A stretch of 64,000 nt of DNA from Mycolicibacterium pulveris (GTDB taxonomy: Bacteria > Actinomycetota > Actinomycetes > Mycobacteriales > Mycobacteriaceae). The position numbers and the translations under genes were made by a program. The notes below the pieces were generated by a model, which did not search any database, had not been told where the DNA came from, and saw nothing but the letters and a program-made list of their open reading frames with translations. The stretch spans positions 4,712,001 to 4,776,000 of the forward strand of contig NZ_AP022599.1 in assembly GCF_010725725.1 (NCBI RefSeq), written 5' to 3'. Shown here one piece after another: positions 37,841 to 48,648 of the stretch. Position 1 is the first letter of the stretch. The number at the start of each line of letters is the position of its first letter.

Positions 37841-38629
37841 TCAGCCGGTTGAGCCGCCGCCGGAACCGCTGCTGTCACCGCCGGAAGCGGAGCTGTCACC
37901 GCCGGAGTCGCCGTCAGCACCGCCGGTGGCGCTTGCCGTGCCGGCGGTTTCACCGTCCGTCGTTCCGGTGGAAGTGTCGGTGTCAGGCTGCGCGGTGCCC
38001 TGGACAACGTCGGACACCTGGATCGCCTCGGCGCTCGTCGTGCCGCGCAACTCCTGGTTGATCACGGCGTCTTGGACCGCGATCGCGTCCGCATCGGAGT
38101 TGATCGACAGAACGTTGGCGGCCACCGCCGCGCTGATAGGCGCGGCCACATTGGCGTTGGCGGCCACGGCGCCTGCGATCGGGGCCGTGAGGTCGGTGTC
38201 GACATCGACGTTGACGTCCACGTCCAGCAACGGGCCCTGCAAGGTCGCCAGGTTCCCGACTTCCACGTTGCCGTCGTCGTCGTCATCGGGCGTCGTGGGA
38301 TCGCCGTCGGTGACGTCGCTCTGGTCGATCGCGCTGTCCTGGTCGGCCACGGCGAACGCGTCGGCCTCGATGATCTGGTCGACTTGGGCCGTCTGCTCGA
38401 CCATGGCGCCGGCGGTCGAATTGAACGACAGCACGTTCGCGCCCGCCGCGGCGTCGATCGGCGCGCCGACGTTGAGCTGGGCCGCCACCGCGAGATCGAT
38501 CGGTGACGCGACGTCGAGAAAGACGTCGACGTCGACGTCGAGATCGAGGATGGACACCACCTCTTTGTCCGGAAGCGCGACGGCCGTTTCCGCCGCAAGC
38601 TCTTCAGGTGTCAAGCCTTGGTTCGTCAT
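37841..38629 (-). CDS. Leader-bearing, internally repeated acidic protein (candidate substrate of the M50 protein)
   Basis: 262 residues, no enzyme fold. The first about 30 residues (EELAAETAVALPDKEVVSIL) look like a RiPP-type leader. Two 65-residue repeats follow: about 33-95 and 130-195. Each starts with an LDVDVDV-like acidic beta stretch, then API(D/S)AA..AANVLS(F/I)NS(T/D), separated by an Asp-rich linker (TPDDDDDGNVEVG). The C-terminal 50 residues are Gly/Ser/Asp/Thr-rich. AGAGGA precedes the ATG. No signal peptide. It is the first gene of the unit with the M50/PqqD-like protein, so it may be bound, cut or exported by it; this is inference. Confidence 0.75.
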   Translation of the reverse strand: MTNQGLTPEELAAETAVALPDKEVVSILDLDVDVDVFLDVASPIDLAVAAQLNVGAPIDAAAGANVLSFNSTAGAMVEQTAQVDQIIEADAFAVADQDSAIDQSDVTDGDPTTPDDDDDGNVEVGNLATLQGPLLDVDVNVDVDTDLTAPIAGAVAANANVAAPISAAVAANVLSINSDADAIAVQDAVINQELRGTTSAEAIQVSDVVQGTAQPDTDTSTGTTDGETAGTASATGGADGDSGGDSSASGGDSSGSGGGSTG

Positions 38630-38891
38630 CGCCAGTTCCTCTCACTGTGCCCCCCGGCGTTGCTGAAGACGGCTGTTGCGTCAACCTGTCAAGTGCGGCT
38701 CGGATACCCGGCGATTTCCATGATCAACACAGAAATTTCACAAAACCGTCAAAAAATCCGTTGGTGCACCAGATCAGTGACGCTGCGCTAATTAGCTTGT
38801 GGTGAATTCGGGTCGGCCGACATATGCCATATCGCGGGGTTGGGGCGGTCGTTTCGAACACCTACGAAATGTTTGCTTGGGTTGGAGTTGG
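38630..38891. promoter_or_regulatory. Upstream region of the repeat-protein/M50 operon
   Basis: 262 bp between the prrB-like stop and the repeat-protein ATG. It holds a minus-strand TTGACA (38687-38692) without a clear partner -10, an AGAGGA ribosome site, and a perfect 10-bp palindrome GCTAATTAGC (38787-38796) near the prrB end. The middle is AT-rich for this genome. No gene. Confidence 0.35.
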
Positions 38892-40241
38892 TCAACGCGG
38901 ACCCGGCAACCGCAGGACCAGCCGTGCACCGCCGAGCGGGCTGGCCTCCAACGTTGCCGTTCCGCCGTGGATCTCGGCCTGCTGGGCCACCAGGGCGAGA
39001 CCGAGCCCCGAACCCGACCTCGCCGCCGTCGACCCCCTCGAGAACCGCTGAAACACCGCCGCGCGCTCCTCCTCTGGAACGCCGGCGCCGTTGTCGTCCA
39101 CGGTGATCTCCACGCCCTCGCCGGAAGTGATTGCGTTGAGCCGGATTTCGGTGGCGCCGCCGTGTTTGATCGCGTTGGCGATCGCGTTGTCGATGACCAG
39201 CCGCAGCCCGGCGGGAAGCCCGACCATCAGCACCGTGGTCGACGACGCCAACGACACGTCGACACCCGGGTAGTTGCGCCTCGCGTCGTGCGCCTCACGG
39301 TCGAGCAGTTCGGTGATGTCGAACGGCACGAAGTCGTCCACCGTCGTCAACTCGCCCTGCGCCAGGCGCTCCAGCGCGGTGAGGGTGGCCTCGATGCGGC
39401 TCTGCGTGCGCATCACGTCGGCGATCAACTCGTCGCGCTGGTCCGGACGCATCTCCAGCGTGGACAACACCTCGAGGTTCGTTCGCATCGCGGTCAACGG
39501 GGTGCGCAACTCGTGGGAGGCCACCGCGGCGAAGTCGCGGGCCGACTCCAGCGCCGCCTTGGTGCGCTGCTGCTCGTCACCGATGCGGGCGAGCATGCCC
39601 TCGACCGCCTCGGCGATCTCCACGGCCTCCTGCACGCCCCGCACCTGCACCTCGTCGGGAGCCGACTGCGCGTTGATGGCGCGGGCCTGCTGGGCCAGCA
39701 GCCGGAACGGGTTGATCATGATCAACCACATCACCCAACCGACCAGCACGGTGCCGACGATGACCCCGCCGCAGATCAGCAGGACCCGCCGGTGCAGTTC
39801 GTCGATGCGGCGCTGGGTGTCGGCCAGCGGCGCGCCGACCGCGATCGTCGCATCTCCCGCGGCGAAAGTGCGCACCCGGTACTCGACACCGTCGATGGTG
39901 GTGTCGGTGTAGCCGACGTCGAAGTGCGGCAGCACGATATCGGGTGGAACCGACACGGTGGCGTCGCCCACCCGGGCGGTGCGCACCAGGCCACCGCTGG
40001 GCACCGGGGCGGCGGCGTCGTCGTCTTGCGTCGAGCGCAGCATCGCCCCGATGTCGCCGAGGCTGCTCACCGAATCGAGGCGCCGGTCGAGCTGGCTGTA
40101 CTGGTCGTTGGTCACTCCGAACCAGACCCACGCGCCGAGCGTGATCACCAGGGCGACCACGGACAGCGCCGCCACGATCACGATGACCCGCAGCGACATC
40201 AGCCGGGTCAGCAGCCGGTACAGCGGGGCCCGGAGCGTCAT
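38892..40241 (-). CDS. PrrB-like sensor histidine kinase without a cognate regulator gene
   Basis: 449 residues: two membrane helices (about 17-40 and 150-172) flanking an extracytoplasmic sensor, then HAMP, the dimerisation/His region ASHELRTPLTAMRTNLEVLST, and the ATPase domain with NAIANAIKHGG (N box), DDNGAGVPEEE (G1) and GSGLGLALVAQQAEIHGG (G2). Long stretches match M. tuberculosis PrrB, including the C-terminal LGGARLVLRLPGP. In M. tuberculosis prrB directly follows prrA; here the gene upstream is an SGNH hydrolase, 3 bp away, and no receiver gene is in the window. Confidence 0.9.
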   Translation of the reverse strand: MTLRAPLYRLLTRLMSLRVIVIVAALSVVALVITLGAWVWFGVTNDQYSQLDRRLDSVSSLGDIGAMLRSTQDDDAAAPVPSGGLVRTARVGDATVSVPPDIVLPHFDVGYTDTTIDGVEYRVRTFAAGDATIAVGAPLADTQRRIDELHRRVLLICGGVIVGTVLVGWVMWLIMINPFRLLAQQARAINAQSAPDEVQVRGVQEAVEIAEAVEGMLARIGDEQQRTKAALESARDFAAVASHELRTPLTAMRTNLEVLSTLEMRPDQRDELIADVMRTQSRIEATLTALERLAQGELTTVDDFVPFDITELLDREAHDARRNYPGVDVSLASSTTVLMVGLPAGLRLVIDNAIANAIKHGGATEIRLNAITSGEGVEITVDDNGAGVPEEERAAVFQRFSRGSTAARSGSGLGLALVAQQAEIHGGTATLEASPLGGARLVLRLPGPR

Positions 40242-40244
40242 CCG

Positions 40245-40937
40245 TCACACCCTCCTCGGCAGTTGAGCCCGGATCAGCGGCGCGATCTTCTCCGCCATGT
40301 AGACGTGTCCGGCATCGGTGGGGTGCACGCCGTCGGCGCCGATCAACCCCGGCTGTCCGGCGAACCAGGCCGCATCGATCGGGTCGACGAACGTCGCACC
40401 GGCCAACCCGGCCTGATAGCCGAGGATGTCGCGAATCCGCAGGATCTGCCCGGGCGGGTCCGCGGTGGGCCACGCCGGACCGATCACCAACATCTTCGCC
40501 GAAGGCGCGATGCGGCGGGCCAACTGGAACGTGCCGTACACCAGGATCGACAGCTGAGCGGGGTTGACATCCTTGTCGTTTCGCGAGCCGAAGAAGATCA
40601 CCAGCGTGTCGTCGGGTTCTACCGTCGCGGCGGTCAGGTCCTCGAACAAGTTGCCGCGGTTACCCCGGGTCCCGTACCCGGCCCCGCCCTCGGCGCCGAC
40701 GTCGGCGGTGGTGGCGATGCCCTGCTGGGCGAGCATCTGCCAGGCGCGGGTGGTCCAGCCCTTCTCCCCCAGACCGCCCTCGTCACCGCCCGTGGTGTAG
40801 GAGTCGCTGATCACCGCAACGCGGTTCAGCGCGACGTTCAGCGCGACGATCTCCTTGTGACTGACCTGTGCCGGCCGCGGGCAGCCCAAGCCGGCCAGCA
40901 GCGCGAGCGCGGTAATGACGGTGACCAGACGTCTCAC
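40245..40937 (-). CDS. SGNH/GDSL hydrolase, exported
   Basis: 230 residues with an N-terminal signal sequence (RRLVTVITALALLAGLGC; the Cys may be a weak lipobox). SGNH blocks are visible: block I AVISDSYTTGG with the nucleophilic Ser, a Gly block around GAEGGAGYGTRG, block III FFGSRND with Asn, and block V DGVHPTDAGH with catalytic Asp and His. It would remove or add acyl groups outside the membrane. Start GTG 40937 is chosen for the signal peptide; GTG 40976 is possible. It sits between an acyltransferase-3 gene and a histidine kinase with almost no gaps. Confidence 0.83.
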   Translation of the reverse strand: MRRLVTVITALALLAGLGCPRPAQVSHKEIVALNVALNRVAVISDSYTTGGDEGGLGEKGWTTRAWQMLAQQGIATTADVGAEGGAGYGTRGNRGNLFEDLTAATVEPDDTLVIFFGSRNDKDVNPAQLSILVYGTFQLARRIAPSAKMLVIGPAWPTADPPGQILRIRDILGYQAGLAGATFVDPIDAAWFAGQPGLIGADGVHPTDAGHVYMAEKIAPLIRAQLPRRV

Positions 40938-40972
40938 CGGTACAGCGTATGGCGGGAACACGCGAACCTTGA

Positions 40973-42196
40973 TCACACCGCGCGGGCGGAAACCGTTGTG
41001 GCCCGCTCTTCGCGCTGCACGTGGATCGGCGCGAGCTTGCCGGGCGCCGAATCCCTGCGCGCCCGCTCGTTGTCTTTCATCATGCTGCGCATCCACCGGC
41101 GGGCAGGTTCCTCGACGAGATGGTAGAGCAGCACCGCGCCGGCGAACGCGACGCCGATGATTGCCAACAGGGTCAGCTTGCCGTTGAGGTCGGCGAGCAA
41201 GCGCAGCTCGAACTGGTCCACCATCCAGTTCCACGTGGTGTGGACCAGCTCGTGCACCATGTAGAGACTGAACGAGATGCGCCCGAGGTAGACCATCGGC
41301 CCGATCGACAGCAGCCCCGGCAGGGTGCCCGCCCCGACCGCCAGCGTCAACACCAACGGCACGAACAGCACGTCGACCAGCCCGTTGGAATCGGGGATCT
41401 TCGCCAGCGGATACGCGTCGAACAGATAGAGGCTGCCGACGATCCCGCCCGCCAACAGCACGGCCGCGTAGCCGGCGAGGCGCCGCGCCCGCTCCGAGGG
41501 CTGCAACTTGACGACCGCGGCGCACAGCAGCGCGCCCGCGGTGAACTGCATGACGATCCGCGGCAGCCAGCTCCACGGCGTATAGAACTGCCCCGTCGCC
41601 AGCAGCAGCAGGACCGGCGGCATCGCGGCGGCGACCGCCAGAAGGAACAAGCCGCGCGCCCTGGTCGACCGGGCGACGCGGAAGACGATCAGCACCAGGC
41701 CCGCGAACAGCAGGTAGGCCAACCACTCGGCGCTGATCGACCAAGCCGGACCGTCCCAGCTCGAACCATCGAAGAACGGCTGGAACCACAGCTGCACGAG
41801 CAGGAACTGACGGATGTAGTTGATCGCCGTGAGCGACTCGGCAGCGGGCGACGGCACATGCCCGATGTTGAGTGTGAAGATGATCCACAGCGCCGCCAGG
41901 TGCATGGTCACCAGGTACACCGGCCACACCCGGGCCAACCGGAGCCACAGGAAGTGCAGCGTCGACCGCAATGACCACGTCTGCCCCATGCGGTCCAGGT
42001 AGTTGTAGGTCAGTACGAAGCCGCTGAGGATGAAGAACAGATCGACGCCCTGGGCGCCGCAGTCGAGCAGGGGCGCCAGCGCCGTCCGGAATCCGGGCGC
42101 GGCCTGCTCGAGCAGCGGACGGAAGTGAAACAGCACCACCCATACGGCAGCGACGATGCGCAGACCAGACAGGGCTCTGATCTCTCCGCTGCGCAC
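40973..42196 (-). CDS. Acyltransferase family 3 membrane protein
   Basis: 407 residues, about ten transmembrane helices. N-terminal RALSGLRIVAAVWVVLFHFRP with the catalytic-site His, the LFFILSGFVLTYNYL segment and SWDGPAWSISAEWLAYL are conserved features of the OafA/YrhL family, which O-acylates sugars and lipids at the membrane. A short cytoplasmic tail closes the protein. In OafA-type systems the AT3 domain is often fused or paired with an SGNH domain; here the SGNH gene follows directly, suggesting a joint acyl-transfer function on an envelope glycan or glycolipid. Confidence 0.87.
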   Translation of the reverse strand: MRSGEIRALSGLRIVAAVWVVLFHFRPLLEQAAPGFRTALAPLLDCGAQGVDLFFILSGFVLTYNYLDRMGQTWSLRSTLHFLWLRLARVWPVYLVTMHLAALWIIFTLNIGHVPSPAAESLTAINYIRQFLLVQLWFQPFFDGSSWDGPAWSISAEWLAYLLFAGLVLIVFRVARSTRARGLFLLAVAAAMPPVLLLLATGQFYTPWSWLPRIVMQFTAGALLCAAVVKLQPSERARRLAGYAAVLLAGGIVGSLYLFDAYPLAKIPDSNGLVDVLFVPLVLTLAVGAGTLPGLLSIGPMVYLGRISFSLYMVHELVHTTWNWMVDQFELRLLADLNGKLTLLAIIGVAFAGAVLLYHLVEEPARRWMRSMMKDNERARRDSAPGKLAPIHVQREERATTVSARAV

Positions 42197-42446
42197 AAGA
42201 CTCTCTTCGCGAGGACGGACGGGTGTTCATTCGAGCGATGGCTGCCGGTCGGCGCCTCCCCCGCGCCACCTGACAGCAGCTTCGCAGGGTACCAGCGCCG
42301 GGGTCATGATCGCGGCACCGGAAACCGGCGCGGCGACCGCGGTGAAGGCGAAAATCATTGGTAACCGGGTGCTTTGACGACACCAGCAATCAGCGTTCGG
42401 TGCGGCGTTGCGCGCCGCCGCGGCGCGACTCCCCGCAGATCAACTC

Positions 42447-42475
42447 TTGACTCATTCCAGATACGGCGGCATATT
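42447..42475 (+). promoter_or_regulatory. furA-katG leaderless promoter and FurA operator region
   Basis: TTGACT (42447-42452) is followed, 17 bp later, by an AT-rich CATATT (42470-42475) a few bases before the furA GTG at 42482. The -35 and its ACTCATTCCAG flank closely resemble the known furA promoter/operator of other mycobacteria, where FurA represses its own operon and the furA message is nearly leaderless. Confidence 0.55.
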
Positions 42476-42481
42476 GGGTGT

Positions 42482-42934
42482 GTGTCCTCTACGCCGGATT
42501 ACGCCGATCAGCTCCGGAGGGCTGGCCTGCGCGTAACCCGCCCGCGGTTGGCGGTGGTCGAGGCGGTGTATGCGCGTCCACACGCCGACACCGAGACGAT
42601 CTTCGGCGCCGTGCGCGAGTTGTTGCCGGATGTGTCCCGACAGGCCGTGTACGACGTGCTGGCCGCTCTGACCGGTGCCGGGCTGGTGCGCAAGATTCAG
42701 CCGTCCGGTTCGGTCGCGCGCTACGAGTCGCGGGTCGGCGACAACCACCACCACATCGTGTGCCGGTCCTGCGGTGTCATTGCCGACGTCGACTGCGCCG
42801 TGGGCGGCGCACCCTGTCTCACGCCGTCCGACGACGGCACGCTCGACGGCTTCGTCCTCGATGAAGCGGAAGTCATCTACTGGGGTCTGTGCCCTGAATG
42901 CTCGATCTCACATGTTTCCCGATCACAACCGTGA
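42482..42934 (+). CDS. furA: Ferric-uptake-type regulator FurA
   Basis: 150 residues, nearly collinear with M. tuberculosis FurA: VTRPRLAVVEAV wing, DVSRQAVYDVLAAL recognition helix, VARYESRVGDNHHHIVCRSCGVI metal region and a C-terminal CPEC. It is a metal-dependent repressor of katG. GTG 42482 gives the conserved start SSTPDYADQL; an open frame extends upstream but is not expected to be translated. katG begins 33 bp after the stop. Confidence 0.95.
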   Translation: MSSTPDYADQLRRAGLRVTRPRLAVVEAVYARPHADTETIFGAVRELLPDVSRQAVYDVLAALTGAGLVRKIQPSGSVARYESRVGDNHHHIVCRSCGVIADVDCAVGGAPCLTPSDDGTLDGFVLDEAEVIYWGLCPECSISHVSRSQP

Positions 42935-45199
<2,265 letters not shown>

Positions 45200-45232
45200 C
45201 ACCGGTGCCTGACCGACAATAGACGGGTGCGG

Positions 45233-45263
45233 CACCCCGCGGGCTCATCCGGCTCGCGGGGTG
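45233..45263 (+). terminator. Hairpin after katG
   Basis: CACCCCGCG (45233-45241) and CGCGGGGTG (45255-45263) form a perfect 9-bp GC-rich stem with a 13-nt loop, 33 bp after the katG stop and without a U-tract, as is usual in actinobacteria. It ends immediately before GTG 45266, which supports that as the true start of the next gene. Confidence 0.55.
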
Positions 45264-45265
45264 TC

Positions 45266-46015
45266 GTGCGTTCTGGACAGCGTCCTTTTCTGTTGCTGTC
45301 CGTCCGCGGTGAAGACGAAGCCGCCGACGACGAATACCTCGCGATGATGCGGTTCGGCGGCCTGGACACCACCAGCCTGCGTCGAATCCGGTTGACTCAC
45401 CGCCCGATGGGACCGGTCGACCTCGCCGACTGGTCCGGCGTCATCCTGGGTGGCGGGCCGTACAACATCAGCGACCCGGCCGACACCAAGTCCCCCGAGC
45501 AGCGACGCGCTGAGTCGGAGTTGCTGGCGTTGATCGAGCGCATGGTCGAACAGGACTTTCCGTTTCTCGGATGTTGTTACGGTGTCGGCACGCTCGGCAC
45601 CGTGATCGGGGCAACCGTCGACCGGACGTATACCGAACCGGTCGGCGGGGTGCGCGTCAGCGTCACCGCGGCCGGCCGCGACGACCCGTTGTTCGCCGAT
45701 CTGCCCGATGCCTTCGACGCGTACGGCGGGCACAAAGAGGCGGCCACCGATCTCCCGCCGGGCGTGCCGTGCCTGGCGTCCTCGCCGGACTGTCTCGTGC
45801 AGGCATTCCGCGTCGGCGAGAACGTCTACGCCACACAGTTTCATCCCGAACTCGACATCCACGGCATCCACACCCGCATCACCGTCTACAAGAACCACGG
45901 CTACTTCGCACCGGAATCCGCAGAGGAATTGAAAAAAGCTGCGCGGCAATGGGATGTGCGGCATCCTCAGACGATCCTGCGACGGTTCGTCGAGAGGTAC
46001 ACTCGACCGGCATGA
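45266..46015 (+). CDS. Class I glutamine amidotransferase-like protein
   Basis: 249 residues. The nucleophile elbow FLGCCYGVGTLG, GGHKEA and ATQFHPELDIHG with the His-x-Glu pair form the GATase triad. There is no fused synthase domain, so it resembles the stand-alone GMP-synthase-like or gamma-glutamyl hydrolase type. GTG 45266 follows the hairpin; a GTG at 45227 lies before the stem and is less likely. Overlaps the next gene by 4 bp (ATGA). Confidence 0.83.
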   Translation: MRSGQRPFLLLSVRGEDEAADDEYLAMMRFGGLDTTSLRRIRLTHRPMGPVDLADWSGVILGGGPYNISDPADTKSPEQRRAESELLALIERMVEQDFPFLGCCYGVGTLGTVIGATVDRTYTEPVGGVRVSVTAAGRDDPLFADLPDAFDAYGGHKEAATDLPPGVPCLASSPDCLVQAFRVGENVYATQFHPELDIHGIHTRITVYKNHGYFAPESAEELKKAARQWDVRHPQTILRRFVERYTRPA

Positions 46016-47226
46016 CGCTCGCAAAGCCACTCGAATTGCCCTGCGGTGCAATGCTGCCCAACCGCATCGCGAAGGCGGCGATGAGCGAACAACTGGCCAC
46101 CGTCACAGGTCGGCCCACGCCTGCGCACGTGCGGCTGTATGACACCTGGGCGCGCAGCGGATGCGGGCTGATCGTCACCGGGAACGTGATCGTCGACCGA
46201 AGCGCGGTCTCCGAGCCGCGTCAGGTCGTGCTCGAGGACGAGCGCGACATCGAGATGCTACGGACCTGGGCAACCGCCGCGCGGGCTGACGGGGCGCACT
46301 GCTGGATGCAGCTCAACCATGCGGGCCGCCAGATTCCGCGCACACTGTCCGGGCACCCGGTGGCGCCGTCCGCGCAGGAGATGACGACGCTGCGCGGCGG
46401 GTTCGCCCCGCCACGAACGTTGGCCGCATCCGAAATCGAGGAGCTGATACAGCGTTTCGCACGCAGCGCGGAGATCGCGGTGCGCGCCGGATTCGACGGC
46501 GTGCAGATCCATGCGGCCCACGGCTACCTGATCTCGCAGTTCCTGTCGCCCCTCACCAACCAGCGCGACGACGCATGGGGTGGCGACCCCGAACGGCGCA
46601 GGCGCTTCCTGCTGGCCGTCATCGACGCGGTCCGCGGTGCGGTCGGACCGAAGGTGCCGGTGGCGGTCAAGCTCAACAGCTCGGACTTCCAGCGCGGCGG
46701 CTTCGACGAAGACGAATCGATGGCCGTTGTCGACAGCCTCGGCGATGCCGGTGTCGACCTGCTCGAGATATCGGGCGGCACATTCGAGTCGACGGCGATG
46801 ATGACCGGTGCGGGCGAATCGACGCGCGCACGCGAAGCCTACTTTCTCGACTACGCCGAGCGGGTCCGTGCCCGCGCCCGGATGCCGCTGATGCTCACGG
46901 GCGGCCTGCGAAGCGCTGCGGGTATGCAGGCGGCGCTGCAGTCGGGTGCCATCGACGTCTGTGGGGTGGCCAGACCGCTGGTGCTGGAAACCGATATCGC
47001 GCAGCGCCTGTTGGTGTGCGACGAGACGGCCAGCGCCGCCGTACCGCGCCGCGGCCGCATTCCGCGGCTGGCCGGCGCCGCCGAAACCATCTGGTACACC
47101 GAACAGATTCACCGCATCAGCCGGGGCCGCGCGCCCAAGACCGGTCGCAGCGTGGAGGCCGCGATGGCGAGATATCTGATCGCCAGTACCCGCGACGCCC
47201 TGAGACGTCGCATGGTCGTCCGTTAG
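46012..47226 (+). CDS. Old-yellow-enzyme family NADH:flavin oxidoreductase
   Basis: 404 residues, FMN TIM barrel. LPNRIAKAAMSEQLA, CWMQLNHAGRQ, the HAAHGYLISQFLSPLTNQRDD block and GGLRSAAGMQAAL are diagnostic. It would reduce activated C=C bonds or, like related mycobacterial enzymes, act in lipid or xenobiotic catabolism. ATG 46012 overlaps the GATase stop, and the hydrolase gene follows 20 bp later, so these genes form one operon. Confidence 0.9.
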   Translation: MTLAKPLELPCGAMLPNRIAKAAMSEQLATVTGRPTPAHVRLYDTWARSGCGLIVTGNVIVDRSAVSEPRQVVLEDERDIEMLRTWATAARADGAHCWMQLNHAGRQIPRTLSGHPVAPSAQEMTTLRGGFAPPRTLAASEIEELIQRFARSAEIAVRAGFDGVQIHAAHGYLISQFLSPLTNQRDDAWGGDPERRRRFLLAVIDAVRGAVGPKVPVAVKLNSSDFQRGGFDEDESMAVVDSLGDAGVDLLEISGGTFESTAMMTGAGESTRAREAYFLDYAERVRARARMPLMLTGGLRSAAGMQAALQSGAIDVCGVARPLVLETDIAQRLLVCDETASAAVPRRGRIPRLAGAAETIWYTEQIHRISRGRAPKTGRSVEAAMARYLIASTRDALRRRMVVR

Positions 47227-47245
47227 TTAACCGCGTCGGTGGGGA

Positions 47246-47926
47246 ATGCCCATGCCCATGGACACTGCCGAATACGCCCCGGGCCGACTCGTCGACGTCT
47301 GGGACCACGACGCACCACGCACGGCCCTGATGTGGCACGGTGCCCAGACCGACGCCCGCGCGACCATGGGTCCGTTGGCGGAACGGCTGGCGGGCCACGG
47401 CTTCGTGGTGATGGTGCCGGACTGGAATTCCAACGCCGATGACCGAGGCCGCGCAGACCTGCTGAGGTCGCTCGAATTCGCGCGGTCCCGCAGCGCCGAC
47501 CCCGACGCCCTGGTGCTCGTCGGATGGTCGCTGGGCGGGCTTGCCGCAGCGGGGGCGACGCTGCACGCCGACCAGCTCGGCGTCCGGTTCGCTCACACCG
47601 TATGCCTGGCCGGTGCGTTCGTCGTCGCCGACCCGGTTTCCGGTGAACCGCTGCCCACCGACCTCACGGGTCTGACGCGTTCGCCGTTCACGCTTCTGCA
47701 CGGGATCGGCGACCACGTCGTTCCGGTGACGATCAGCCGCGACTTCGCCGAGACACTGCGCGCGAACGAGTGGCCGGTCGAGCTGGTGGAACTCGACACC
47801 GACCACGCGGCGATCGCCGGTGCGGCGCACGACCCGCTCGCCGACCGCTACATTCCCGCCGAGGATCCGCAAGCGCTGCAGGTCGCGACCGGTGTGGCGG
47901 CCCGAATCGCCGCCGCCGCTTCGTGA
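47246..47926 (+). CDS. Alpha/beta hydrolase (dienelactone-hydrolase-like)
   Basis: 226 residues. MWHGAQTDAR provides the oxyanion region, VGWSLGGLAAAGA the Ser nucleophile, and LHGIGDHVVPV plus DTDHAAIAG the acid and His. Substrate unknown. Part of the operon downstream of the old-yellow enzyme. Confidence 0.8.
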   Translation: MPMPMDTAEYAPGRLVDVWDHDAPRTALMWHGAQTDARATMGPLAERLAGHGFVVMVPDWNSNADDRGRADLLRSLEFARSRSADPDALVLVGWSLGGLAAAGATLHADQLGVRFAHTVCLAGAFVVADPVSGEPLPTDLTGLTRSPFTLLHGIGDHVVPVTISRDFAETLRANEWPVELVELDTDHAAIAGAAHDPLADRYIPAEDPQALQVATGVAARIAAAAS

Positions 47927-47971
47927 TCTGACCCTTGACCTCAACAGTGGTTGAGGACGCAGAGTGGGGCC

Positions 47972-48631
47972 ATGGCTACTTCGACACACACACTGACCCA
48001 GATTCGCGACGACCTCTTCCAGACCCGAATGGACTCGCCGTTCCCCGGTTTGACCACGCATGCTTATGTGTGGCGGGGGCCGACGGGCAACGTGCTGTTC
48101 TACAACCCCGCCAGCGAAGCAGACTTCGAGGCGATCGACGCGCTGGGCGGGGTGAGCGCGCAGTATCTCTCGCATCAAGACGAGGCCGGCCCAAACCTGG
48201 CGCGGATCGCCGAGCGGTTCGGCCGTCGGCTACATGCGCCCGCGGCCGAGCTGGCGGTGATCTCGCCGCACGGTCACGTCGACGTGCCGTTGGGCGATGA
48301 GCGCCATGTCGATGAGAACGGTGTGGAAGTGCTTCCCACACCGGGACATTCGCCGGGCAGCACCTGCTACCTGGTGACCGGAGCGGGCGGGGCGAAATAT
48401 CTGTTCACCGGCGACACCATGTTTCCCACCAAGGAAGGCACGTGGTCGACGTTCCTGGTGCCCGGTCGCGGTGACGCCGGGGAGCTCCGACGAAGTGTCG
48501 AACTACTCGGGACGCTCGAGCCGGACGTCGTGATCTCCAGTGCCTTCGGCGGCGACTCGGCGTTCGAAACCGTTGACGCCACACGCTGGGCGGAGTGCGT
48601 CGCGCAGGCGCTGGCCAGCGTGCCGTCGTAG
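47972..48631 (+). CDS. MBL-fold protein with altered metal motif
   Basis: 219 residues of MBL-fold appearance. The usual HxHxDH is replaced by SHQDEAGP, so three expected ligands are absent. The later positions PTPGHSPGSTCY (His) and FTGDTMFP (Asp) are kept, as is SPHGH. It may bind one metal, act non-enzymatically, or use other residues. ATG 47972 has GTGGGG upstream. It closes this operon before a long hairpin. Confidence 0.72.
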   Translation: MATSTHTLTQIRDDLFQTRMDSPFPGLTTHAYVWRGPTGNVLFYNPASEADFEAIDALGGVSAQYLSHQDEAGPNLARIAERFGRRLHAPAAELAVISPHGHVDVPLGDERHVDENGVEVLPTPGHSPGSTCYLVTGAGGAKYLFTGDTMFPTKEGTWSTFLVPGRGDAGELRRSVELLGTLEPDVVISSAFGGDSAFETVDATRWAECVAQALASVPS

Positions 48632-48648
48632 CGGCCCTCGCTCGCGAA

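Noticed and set aside
38799..41126. 775-codon open frame on the plus strand opposite prrB and the SGNH gene
   Set aside because: Arg/His/Gln/Gly-rich shadow of three well-defined minus-strand genes; codon bias leaves the antisense frame open.
45227..45265. Earlier GTG start for the GATase gene
   Set aside because: It would put a perfect 9-bp terminator-like stem inside the first codons; GTG 45266 begins right after the stem.
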